Source of the DNA: a virus
Virus record (IMG/VR): IMGVR_UViG_3300038451_000186
Span: 1-20,525 of that record
DNA length: 20,525 bases
Reading direction: 5' to 3' (one strand)
Of the stretch, positions 15,202 through 20,525 are shown piece by piece. The notes below the pieces were generated by a model. That model saw nothing but the letters and a program-made list of their open reading frames with translations, was not told the origin of the DNA and did no database searches. Within the stretch, counting starts at the first letter, position 1. Every line of letters starts with the position of its first letter. The position numbers and the translations under genes were made by a program.

Positions 15202-15266
15202 TTAAACTCTATTTCGTGTGACTGATTAAGTTTTATGAGGTGTGTAATTAACATCTGTAACCTTGT

Positions 15267-15644
15267 TTATGTTTTTACTATTGAAAGGGCTTTTCTCATT
15301 CTTATTTTTGCGTTTTTCCTTTCGTGCCGTTCATCATCGAGACCCAAATAATTTCTAACTTTATTTTTTATTGTTTGATATTTTTTATTCGGTACATCTG
15401 TAATCTTAAGCTTTATTTTGCCTTGCTTCATCAAATCATGAGCCAAATAATGACATCTTCTGCAAAGTAATCTTAAATCATTGTTTGTAACGTCAAATAA
15501 ATTCTTGTAATTCAGATGATGTATATCTATTTTTTTGGTAGATCCACATATCGAACACCTTTTATTGCTTCTTTCCCATTTCCGGCTTCTTTTTTGTTTC
15601 CATTCATCGCTTGCCAGATATTTTTGATATTCAACCTTATCCAT
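15267..15644 (-). CDS. HNH endonuclease next to terminase genes
   Basis: A 125-residue HNH protein. It has CSIC (Cys30, Cys33), DIHHLNY (His42-His43), NND (54-56) and CRRCH (Cys61, Cys64, His65): the four-cysteine zinc frame and HNH active-site order are both complete. The C-terminal third is basic (KNKVRNYLGLDDERHERKN). HNH proteins beside terminase genes often assist cutting of concatemeric DNA in packaging; a homing endonuclease is an alternative because gene and flanks are free-standing. The ATG at 15644 has only a weak ribosome binding site. It is the first gene after the leftward promoter of the control region. Confidence 0.85.
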   Translation of the reverse strand: MDKVEYQKYLASDEWKQKRSRKWERSNKRCSICGSTKKIDIHHLNYKNLFDVTNNDLRLLCRRCHYLAHDLMKQGKIKLKITDVPNKKYQTIKNKVRNYLGLDDERHERKNAKIRMRKALSIVKT

Positions 15645-15693
15645 TAAATAGCTTTTTTAACTTTTTTCTTTAATCCGTTTTCACGATAAATGA

Positions 15694-15745
15694 CCCCTCT
15701 AACTATCTTGCGAAGAACATTTTGGTACTCTTATCGTTAGAGGGG
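15694..15745. repeat. Perfect 10-base inverted repeat with 32-base loop
   Basis: CCCCTCTAAC (15694-15703) and GTTAGAGGGG (15736-15745) pair perfectly. The element lies in the predicted leader of the leftward transcript, between its promoter and the HNH gene. Inside the loop TCTT-GCG-AAGA can form a smaller hairpin. It is GC-richer than its surroundings, which speaks against chance. No T run follows on either strand. Confidence 0.65.
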
Positions 15746-15810
15746 AACCTTTAACTTAATATTTCATCATATACCTCAATATGGAAATATATTTCTAAAA
15801 ACGATGTTGG

Positions 15811-15839
15811 AATATACGAAACTTTCTTAACGTTGTCAA
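15811..15839 (-). promoter_or_regulatory. Leftward sigma-70-type promoter for the late arm
   Basis: On the minus strand a perfect TTGACA -35 box (15839-15834), a 17-base spacer and TATATT (15816-15811) as -10 box. Transcription would start near 15804 and run into the HNH gene and the packaging genes. Operator O1 covers the -35 box. Confidence 0.75.
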
Positions 15840-15840
15840 G
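15826..15840. promoter_or_regulatory. Operator O1, dyad CTTAAC-GTT-GTCAAG
   Basis: A 15-base dyad of the form CTTrAC-N3-GTyAAG that overlies the leftward -35 box. Read on the minus strand it is CTTGACAACGTTAAG, placed exactly like O2 relative to its own promoter. The shared arrangement indicates a repressor that controls both directions. Confidence 0.72.
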
Positions 15841-15892
15841 AACTATTTTTATATTCTATACTAAAAATATTTTTATTTATCTTACGATTATC

Positions 15893-15907
15893 CTTGACAT
15901 TGTTAAG
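15893..15907. promoter_or_regulatory. Operator O2, dyad CTTGAC-ATT-GTTAAG
   Basis: Second copy of the dyad, covering the rightward -35 box. Half-sites match O1 in reverse orientation (CTTGAC / GTTAAG); only the three central bases differ. The centres of O1 and O2 lie 67 bases apart, close enough for looping between bound dimers. Confidence 0.72.
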
Positions 15908-15921
15908 AAAATGTATTTAAT
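15894..15921 (+). promoter_or_regulatory. Rightward sigma-70-type promoter for the early arm
   Basis: Perfect TTGACA -35 box (15894-15899), 16-base spacer and TTTAAT -10 box (15916-15921, five of six consensus bases). The expected start near 15928 gives a leader of about 18 bases before the ATG of the helix-turn-helix gene. O2 lies across the -35 box. Confidence 0.75.
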
Positions 15922-15945
15922 TAGTATTAGCAATTAGAGAGAACA

Positions 15946-16122
15946 ATGTCAGAGAAAAAAGAAATAGTATCACAGGCGGATTTTGCGAAGAGAATAAATA
16001 AATCTCGTGCGAGAGTTAGTCAAATGATTATTGAGGGAAAACTAAACGTCTCTGAAATCATTGGACGCAAAGCGATATTATTAGATCAAAAAGCCATTAA
16101 TTTAATTAAAGAACTTAACTGA
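15946..16122 (+). CDS. Small helix-turn-helix DNA-binding protein (58 aa)
   Basis: A 58-residue protein starting MSEKKEIVSQADFAKRINKS. The helix-turn-helix is about residues 8-30 (VSQADFAKRINKSRARVSQM), followed by a wing-like strand with GRKAILLDQKAINLIKEL. Such small proteins include phage repressors, Cro-like regulators, excisionases and the Aca regulators linked to anti-CRISPR genes. It is the first gene of the rightward transcript and its promoter carries operator O2, so autoregulation is likely. The ribosome binding site is weak (AGAGAG). The DNA target is inferred from context only. Confidence 0.75.
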   Translation: MSEKKEIVSQADFAKRINKSRARVSQMIIEGKLNVSEIIGRKAILLDQKAINLIKELN

Positions 16123-16141
16123 TATATTTTTTATTCGGGAA

Positions 16142-16156
16142 CTTAACGATGTTAAA
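16142..16156. promoter_or_regulatory. Operator O3, dyad CTTAAC-GAT-GTTAAA
   Basis: Third copy of the dyad, with one half-site base changed (GTTAAA instead of GTTAAG). It lies 7 bases upstream of a TTGACT -35 box (16164-16169) rather than on it. That placement allows activation or weaker repression. Confidence 0.6.
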
Positions 16157-16163
16157 TGAAAAC

Positions 16164-16190
16164 TTGACTTTCTCATTTTAGTGTTTTAAG
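16164..16190 (+). promoter_or_regulatory. Possible promoter for the ribbon-helix-helix gene
   Basis: TTGACT (16164-16169), a 15-base spacer and TTTAAG (16185-16190). The -35 box is good, the -10 box and the short spacing are poor. The start would fall on or near the GTTGTGT / ACACAAC inverted repeat. Confidence 0.4.
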
Positions 16191-16209
16191 TTGTGTGATA
16201 GAACACAAC
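16190..16209. promoter_or_regulatory. Inverted repeat GTTGTGT-N6-ACACAAC before the RHH gene
   Basis: Perfect 7-base arms (16190-16196, 16203-16209). It begins 40 bases upstream of the ribbon-helix-helix gene's ATG and follows its possible promoter. RHH proteins usually bind inverted repeats in their own promoters, so this is a likely autoregulatory operator. Confidence 0.55.
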
Positions 16210-16229
16210 ACAAAAAGAGAGAATAAATA

Positions 16230-16418
16230 ATGAAAGATGAATCGACCACTTTCAGCGTAAGAATGCCGAACAGCATTAAACGCATGGTTAAATCCTTAGC
16301 AAAAAAACAGAAACGATCAGCAAATAATTTTATGCTGGTTTCAATTAAAAAAGAAATAATCAACTCACAAATTTACGAGGCGAAACATGAAAACATACCG
16401 AGTTTGGGACAAGATTAA
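16230..16418 (+). CDS. Ribbon-helix-helix (Arc-like) regulator
   Basis: A 62-residue protein. Residues 6-16 (TTFSVRMPNSI) form the beta ribbon, followed by helices KRMVKSLAKKQKRS and ANNFMLVSIKKEIIN, which is the Arc/MetJ pattern (F-x-V-R-M-P then helix-turn-helix). It binds DNA as a dimer of dimers, usually as an autorepressor. An inverted repeat stands upstream. The next gene overlaps its end by 32 bases and has its own ribosome binding site. The C-terminal 15 residues are outside the core fold. Confidence 0.75.
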   Translation: MKDESTTFSVRMPNSIKRMVKSLAKKQKRSANNFMLVSIKKEIINSQIYEAKHENIPSLGQD

Positions 16419-16611
16419 AAGGTACTATATAATGGATCAGTTCGCATATCCGATCCATTCAACACACTTTCAGACGATCAGAGCAGCAGAAAAAGGAATT
16501 CAAGCTCATATTGAATTCCTATCAAAAAACCGCAACCAGGCAAGAACAGCAGATTCATTCCAGATTCACAAATTTATTGTATGCTATTCATTCAGACACA
16601 TAATAATTTAA
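16387..16611 (+). CDS. Hypothetical protein (74 aa)
   Basis: A 74-residue protein starting MKTYRVWDKIKRYYIMDQ, with a GAGG ribosome binding site seven bases before its ATG. It overlaps the preceding gene by 32 bases in another frame. Contents include a helix with AAEKGIQAHIEFLSKNRNQ and a C-terminal strand FIVCYSFRHIII. It is basic, without a signal peptide. No motif is recognised. Such small early proteins often act against host defences or host regulation, but nothing here shows that. Confidence 0.6.
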   Translation: MKTYRVWDKIKRYYIMDQFAYPIHSTHFQTIRAAEKGIQAHIEFLSKNRNQARTADSFQIHKFIVCYSFRHIII

Positions 16612-16630
16612 TAAAAACAGGAGGTTTATT

Positions 16631-17335
16631 TTGTGCCAGGGAGTTATAGTTAGTCTTGTAAAATTTCAAACTGAATCCGGCAAAAACAAAAGAATCGTAT
16701 TGAAAGGTATCGGTTCGCATTCGGATTTATTAAAAGACAACCAAGCCCGACTTGAAAAGTTAGGGTTCAAAGAAACTTGTATGAATCAAGATGTCATTTC
16801 AATCGAATCAGATTTTTCGGGCTGGAATAGGTTTACAGTTGAAAGCGGATACCCTACACGTTCGGAATTTGCTATTTTAACCCGAGCATATAAAGAATGC
16901 GCTGGAAATGCAAAAACATTAATTGCTCATGTTAAATTCTACAGAAATATTGACGATGGACTCTTAAATCTGTTAACCATAACGGCTTGGAAAGCATATC
17001 AGGAAGCTAAAGCACCGGCTTCGAAAGCATATCGGGAAGTAGAAGCACCGGCTTGGAAAGCATATCAGGAAGTAGAAGCAACGGCTTGGAAAGCATATCA
17101 GGAAGCTAAAGCACCGGCTTGGAAAGCATATCGGGAAGTAGAAGCACCGGCTTTGAAAGCATATCGGGAAGTAGAAGCACCGGCTTGGAAAGCATATCAG
17201 GAAGCTAAAGCAACGGCTTCGAAAGCATATCGGGAAGTAGAAGCACCGGCTTTGAAAGCATATCAGGAAGCTAAAGCAACGGCTTGGATAAAAATATTCA
17301 AGAAAAAAGAAAATAGAGTTGAGAGATTGAGATAA
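16631..17335 (+). CDS. Early protein with nine 11-residue tandem repeats
   Basis: A 234-residue protein starting at TTG 16631 with AGGAGG six bases upstream, so translated M-C-Q-G. Residues 1-118 form a separate domain (starting MCQGVIVSLVKFQTES, with GIGSHSDLL near residue 30); Cys2 would be exposed if Met is removed. Residues 119-217 are nine exact 11-residue repeats of the type AWKAYQEAKAP or ALKAYREVEAP, and residues 218-234 form a basic tail (IKIFKKKENRVERLR). The repeats are mostly helical with a Pro or Thr at each boundary. It is the gene just before the recombination operon. I do not know its function. Confidence 0.75.
   Translation: MCQGVIVSLVKFQTESGKNKRIVLKGIGSHSDLLKDNQARLEKLGFKETCMNQDVISIESDFSGWNRFTVESGYPTRSEFAILTRAYKECAGNAKTLIAHVKFYRNIDDGLLNLLTITAWKAYQEAKAPASKAYREVEAPAWKAYQEVEATAWKAYQEAKAPAWKAYREVEAPALKAYREVEAPAWKAYQEAKATASKAYREVEAPALKAYQEAKATAWIKIFKKKENRVERLR
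16985..17281 (+). repeat. Nine-copy 33-base tandem repeat inside a gene
   Basis: Nine nearly identical 33-base units in frame with the gene 16631-17335, from codon 119 to 217. Units differ mainly at codon 2 (Trp, Ser or Leu), at codons 6-9 (QEAK, REVE or QEVE) and at codon 11 (Pro or Thr). Units 1-2 and 7-8 share the same order, a sign of block duplication. Units this alike suggest recent copy-number change by slippage or recombination. Confidence 0.92.
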
Positions 17336-17356
17336 TTAATCAAAAGGAGAAACAAA

Positions 17357-18805
17357 TTGAAAGTAATCGGATTTAAGGTTGACGGCATACGCAAACTAAC
17401 CGCCGTAGAAATGGAATTTAAGGAAAAAGGGTTAGTCCCAATTAAGGGCAAGAACAAAGTAGGTAAAACTTCAATTTTAGAAGCCCTCGAAATTGCCATT
17501 AGAGGCACAAAAGCAAGTAATCCTGAAATAATCCAAACCGGCAAAGAAAAAGCAGATCTTGAATTAACGCTTTCGGACTACACCATCAAAAGAACGTTAT
17601 TCAATAACGGGAAAACCCCGAAATTGGAAGTAAAAAACACTAAAACGGGCCTAATTAAGAAGGGGGAAGTACAAAACTTCCTTAATACACTTATCAATGA
17701 GGTAAGTTTTAATCCATTCCCGTTTAAAAATAAAACGGCAGTGGAAAAGCTTAAATTCTTTATGGATCTATGCAGGGAAAAATTAGAAGCAAAAAGCAAG
17801 GAATTACTTGGGTATGGCTTCGCCGGAATTGATACAGAACTTGCCAGTTTGGAGGAAGAAAGGAAGCTAATGGGTAGGGAAATTAAGAATTTCGGAGATT
17901 TGGATAAAGATTCACCCGAAAAGCATGAAAGGGTTGATATAACCGGTTTACTACAGAAGAAATCAGATATTGAGGCCAGAAACAAGGCCAAACAAGTCCA
18001 ATTCGACATCGAAAAAGATAAGGAAATAGCCGAGATTGTTGAGTTTAACCGGTTAGAAAAAGAAAAAGACGATGCAATTGGAGGAATTCAGAAACAAATT
18101 GACTATAAAACTATAACTATTAATGCACTTGAAACAGATATTGCAGCTTTAGAAGAACAGCTTGAGGAAAAACGCAAAAAATTATTACAGGAAGAAAATA
18201 TTCTTGAAAACCTCGAAGAACAGATAAATAAACTTCCTTCCGGATTAGAACCAAAACCAGTACAGGCTACAATAGAAACCCCAGTTTATGAAGCTACCGG
18301 AGGTATAGAAGCTGAAATACAATCCACTATTGTAAGCAATCAGAAGGCCGAAACTTATGAGGGTTGGCTTAAGAAAAAAGAGACAAAAGCAGCAAAAGAA
18401 CAGCAGTATGAGGAATATAACGAGAAAGTCAAAGCCTTGCGGGACAAAAAACTTGAAGTTCTTAGATCAATTGACACCGGAGTTAAAGGGCTGGAAATTC
18501 GGGAAGAAGGCATTTATTACAATGATGTTTATTCTGAGAACTGGTCCGACTCGGAAAGCTTAACCATTTCCGCTGAGGTCTGTATTGCACAAATGCCAGA
18601 GCTCAGATGTGTATTCCTGGACAGAGGTGAATCTTTTGATGAAGATATGTTGGCTGCCTTGCACAATTGGGCCGTAGAAAACGATGTTTTAATTCTTACT
18701 ACCATTGTAGAAACAGTTCCGGAAGTTGAAGATATGGAAATTGGAGTATTTTACATTGAGGAGGGAAAAGTAACCACAGTAAAAAGCAAGGAAACGGTGA
18801 AATAA
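17357..18805 (+). CDS. SMC/SbcC-like ATPase of phage recombination operon
   Basis: A 482-residue ABC-type ATPase starting at TTG 17357 behind AAGGAG. Walker A is GKNKVGKTS (residues 31-39). A coiled-coil region follows (about 160-370, with two charged helical stretches around LEEQLEEKRKKLLQEE). The signature-like SDSESL stands at 397-402 and Walker B CVFLD at 418-422, followed by RGE instead of the usual DE. It is short for SbcC/Rad50 and resembles phage ATPases found beside YqaJ and RecT genes. It probably helps end processing or annealing in phage recombination. The exonuclease gene overlaps its stop (TAATG). Confidence 0.82.
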   Translation: MKVIGFKVDGIRKLTAVEMEFKEKGLVPIKGKNKVGKTSILEALEIAIRGTKASNPEIIQTGKEKADLELTLSDYTIKRTLFNNGKTPKLEVKNTKTGLIKKGEVQNFLNTLINEVSFNPFPFKNKTAVEKLKFFMDLCREKLEAKSKELLGYGFAGIDTELASLEEERKLMGREIKNFGDLDKDSPEKHERVDITGLLQKKSDIEARNKAKQVQFDIEKDKEIAEIVEFNRLEKEKDDAIGGIQKQIDYKTITINALETDIAALEEQLEEKRKKLLQEENILENLEEQINKLPSGLEPKPVQATIETPVYEATGGIEAEIQSTIVSNQKAETYEGWLKKKETKAAKEQQYEEYNEKVKALRDKKLEVLRSIDTGVKGLEIREEGIYYNDVYSENWSDSESLTISAEVCIAQMPELRCVFLDRGESFDEDMLAALHNWAVENDVLILTTIVETVPEVEDMEIGVFYIEEGKVTTVKSKETVK

Positions 18806-19818
18806 TGAAAGAATCGATCCCTATACTCGACAAACCCAGATTTCAAACTGCAATCGAAAACGCCCTGAACGGAGACAGAAAAATACTCTTAACTCACTAT
18901 TCTTTTAATGATTGGCTCACTTTCAGGGCTATGATCGGGATAGGAGCCTCGGAAGTTGCAGCAGTTTTAGGCCTGAATAAATATGAGACGCCGTTTTCAG
19001 TTTGGCAGAAGAAAGTAAGTGACGAGATCCTACTTGAAGAAAATGACTTCATGACTTTTGGTAACTTAGTAGAACCCGCCCTGATAGCTTGGTACAATAA
19101 AAAAACCGGCAATTCGGCAATAAAAGACAGTTATTTAAGAATTCACAAGGATTTCAACTGTTTATTTGCAGACTTGGACGGGATAATGATTGATGATTCC
19201 GGTAACGAATGCGGCCTTGTAGAATGTAAGTCCACAAGCCAAAGAACCTATGATTCCTGGCAGAAAGATGAGGAAGATTGTGTTCAGGGAGTCCCCCTGT
19301 ACCATTACTGCCAGATTCAGCATGAATTATCGGTTACCGGCTTGCCCTGGTGTGATTTAGCTGTCCTGATAACAGACCGCAGACAACTAAAAATACTCAG
19401 GATCAATCGGGACGATGAGTATATAACTAAGCAAAATGAGGTTTTAGTTGCTTGGTACAATGCTTATGTGGTCCCAATGATCCCGCCAGAACTAACGGCC
19501 CAAGAACTTTCCCATATCGAACCGGCAGAAGGGACATTTACGGAAGCCTCACAAGAAATAGCCGACAGCGTAAGACTACTTAAAGACCTTGCCGATGAAA
19601 TGAAACTTGTAGAACACCGGTATAACGATGTTAAAGATCTGATTATTAGAAATATCGGAGATAAGGAAAATTTGACCTATTCCGGTAGTGTTTTAGCGAC
19701 CTTTAAGATGCAAAGCAGAGTTACCTTAATGACAGACCTAATCAAACAGAGAGAACCCGATATTTTTGATCGTTTCGGGAAAACTACAACTTTTAGAGTG
19801 TTGCGAATTAAAAAATAG
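18805..19818 (+). CDS. YqaJ-family exonuclease (phage recombinase)
   Basis: A 337-residue nuclease. Typical YqaJ/lambda-exonuclease motifs are visible: IGASEVAAVLGLNKYETPF (45-63), GNLVEP (86-91), FADLDG (121-126), VECKS (139-143, the E-x-K pair) and YHYCQIQHEL (166-175). It degrades one strand of double-stranded DNA to give tails for RecT. The ATG shares one base with the stop of the ATPase gene. The C-terminal third (after about residue 235) is a charged helical extension. The stop is TAG and merges with the ribosome binding site of the next gene. Strong assignment. Confidence 0.9.
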   Translation: MKESIPILDKPRFQTAIENALNGDRKILLTHYSFNDWLTFRAMIGIGASEVAAVLGLNKYETPFSVWQKKVSDEILLEENDFMTFGNLVEPALIAWYNKKTGNSAIKDSYLRIHKDFNCLFADLDGIMIDDSGNECGLVECKSTSQRTYDSWQKDEEDCVQGVPLYHYCQIQHELSVTGLPWCDLAVLITDRRQLKILRINRDDEYITKQNEVLVAWYNAYVVPMIPPELTAQELSHIEPAEGTFTEASQEIADSVRLLKDLADEMKLVEHRYNDVKDLIIRNIGDKENLTYSGSVLATFKMQSRVTLMTDLIKQREPDIFDRFGKTTTFRVLRIKK

Positions 19819-19825
19819 GAGCGAC

Positions 19826-20119
19826 ATGAAAGCTATAATTAATGATTTTAACACCGAAATATTCCCTACAAACGAGGAAGTAAAACAAGTTTGTAAGATG
19901 GGACAAGGAGCCGAATGTTGCGTTTGGTTGCTAATAGGAGCCCGAGGCTTTGAATGCGTATTTATGAACAGGCCACACGATTTAATTGAAAGGATTAATA
20001 ATAACAGTATGGTTGCAAAAAGAAACGGCTGCGAAGAAATGAATTCCTTTAACCCGAGAGAATCTGAGGGAACATACCCGATTGAAGTAAATTTTGATTT
20101 AATAAAAAAGGAGGTATAA
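19826..20119 (+). CDS. Small Cys-containing protein between exonuclease and RecT
   Basis: The start at ATG 19826 (97 residues, MKAIINDFNTEIFPTNE) is preferred to an upstream ATG at 19766, because AGGAG stands five bases before it. Notable residues are QVCKMGQGAECCVWLLIG (Cys, Cys-Cys), FECVFM and GCEEMN, five cysteines in all, which could bind metal. It is embedded in the recombination operon, so a helper role is possible. I do not recognise a known family. Confidence 0.62.
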   Translation: MKAIINDFNTEIFPTNEEVKQVCKMGQGAECCVWLLIGARGFECVFMNRPHDLIERINNNSMVAKRNGCEEMNSFNPRESEGTYPIEVNFDLIKKEV

Positions 20120-20120
20120 A

Positions 20121-20525
20121 TTGAGTAATGAAATGAAAGACCTTGTAAAACAAAGCGCAAACAAACAGCAACTTGCGAAACAAGGTACGTTGTCGGTAGT
20201 TAAATCGCTTTTATCGGGCGAAACAACCAAAAAAAGGTTTGAGGAAATTTTAGGACAGAAAGCCCCCCAGTACATGGCTTCGCTTACCTCGCTGGTTAGT
20301 TCTTCGACAAACTTTAATGATGTTGATGCTAATACAATAGTTGCGAGTGCGTTAATAGCCGCAACGTTAGATCTTCCCATTAATCCGTCTTTGGGGTTTG
20401 CTTATATTATCCCTTATAACGTAAAGGTTGGTGATAGTTGGGTTAAGAAAGCTCAATTCCAGATGGGCTACAAGTCCTTTATCCAACTTGCGCTTAGAAC
20501 CGCATTATACCAAACCATTAACGCA
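20121..20525 (+). CDS. recT: RecT-family single-strand annealing protein, cut by the right edge
   Basis: The 135 residues visible start at TTG 20121, behind GGAGG six bases upstream; the first ATG is 12 bases further on and badly spaced. The key RecT sequence FQMGYKSFIQLALRT (113-127) followed by QTINA is present, and the LDLPINPSLGFAYIIPYN (83-100) segment before it also fits the family. RecT anneals complementary single strands in pairing with the exonuclease upstream. The C-terminal part lies beyond the window. Confidence 0.9.
   Translation, partial: MSNEMKDLVKQSANKQQLAKQGTLSVVKSLLSGETTKKRFEEILGQKAPQYMASLTSLVSSSTNFNDVDANTIVASALIAATLDLPINPSLGFAYIIPYNVKVGDSWVKKAQFQMGYKSFIQLALRTALYQTINA

Larger units (their letters stand above)
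15007..15266. other. Non-coding gap with CRISPR repeat between HNH and terS
   Basis: This 260-base stretch has no convincing gene. It contains the solitary CRISPR repeat (15127-15158), a hairpin next to it (15168-15201), and AT-rich sequence otherwise. A 58-residue minus frame (14987-15163) crosses it and overlaps terS, but has no ribosome binding site. I see no strong sigma-70 promoter on the plus strand upstream of the repeat. Confidence 0.6.
15645..15945. other. Divergent control region between the two arms
   Basis: About 300 bases without a gene. From left to right it holds a 10-base inverted repeat (15694-15745), a leftward promoter with operator O1 (15811-15840), an AT-rich stretch of about 50 bases, and a rightward promoter with operator O2 (15893-15921). 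It separates late genes on the minus strand from early genes on the plus strand. Confidence 0.75.

Noticed and set aside
15159-15240. A two-repeat mini CRISPR array
   Set aside because: The stretch at the expected second repeat position starts with GTC but has neither the stem nor the GATTGAAAC end.
15238-15354. Short plus-strand frame opposite the end of the HNH gene with a lipobox-like sequence
   Set aside because: About 38 codons, antisense to a clear gene and without a ribosome binding site.
17263-18009. Minus-strand frames opposite the ATPase gene
   Set aside because: Shadow frames of a clear Walker A/B protein, without initiation signals.

Overview
The window is a contiguous piece of a tailed double-stranded DNA phage or prophage with an AT-rich genome and tightly packed genes. 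It has two opposed arms. Everything from position 1 to 15644 that I can support is on the minus strand and is virion and packaging machinery. Everything from 15946 to the right edge is on the plus strand and is early regulation and recombination. The virion set is podovirus-like (short-tailed): P22-type portal, SU10-type major capsid protein, several small neck or adaptor-like proteins and a P22 gp10-like hub, with no tail tube, tape measure or sheath. No integrase or lysis gene is visible, so lifestyle cannot be settled. The host is unknown. The signal peptides of three virion-module proteins (ends such as VFAQ and IFAV) look like those of the Bacteroidota/Ignavibacteria group. Strong Shine-Dalgarno sequences and TTGACA/TATATT-type promoters fit a typical Bacteroidota host less well.

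Minus arm, in order of transcription (right to left): HNH endonuclease (15267-15644); a 260-base non-coding gap holding a solitary type I-C CRISPR repeat; small and large terminase (14635-15006, 13026-14501); two small unknown genes (12783-13016, 12409-12783); a zinc-knuckle gene interrupted by an amber codon (12192-12422); portal (10247-12199); a 55-residue gene (10083-10250); a terminator-like hairpin; scaffold candidate (8972-9934); major capsid protein (7774-8955); a small unknown gene (7276-7734); a secreted-type beta protein (6700-7245); a terminator; three neck or adaptor-like proteins (4441-6644); the tail hub (2070-4388); and a group of fibre-like genes, two with signal peptides (355-2057), followed by 164-358 and a gene cut by the left edge. 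Many joints are ATGA or TAATG overlaps, which points to translational coupling.

The centre (15645-15945) is a divergent control region. A minus promoter and a plus promoter each carry a copy of the same dyad, CTTrAC-N3-GTyAAG, over the -35 box. A third dyad lies upstream of a ribbon-helix-helix gene. The two small DNA-binding proteins just to the right (15946-16122, 16230-16418) are the obvious candidates to act there.

Plus arm: two regulators, a 74-residue unknown, a protein with nine 11-residue tandem repeats, then a recombination operon with an SMC/SbcC-like ATPase, a YqaJ-family exonuclease, a small Cys-rich unknown and RecT (cut by the right edge).

The most unusual item is the single 32-base CRISPR repeat at 15127-15158, alone in a phage intergenic region and without cas genes. 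It fits the idea of a phage solitary repeat unit acting as an RNA anti-CRISPR against a type I-C system. Function and expression remain inference.
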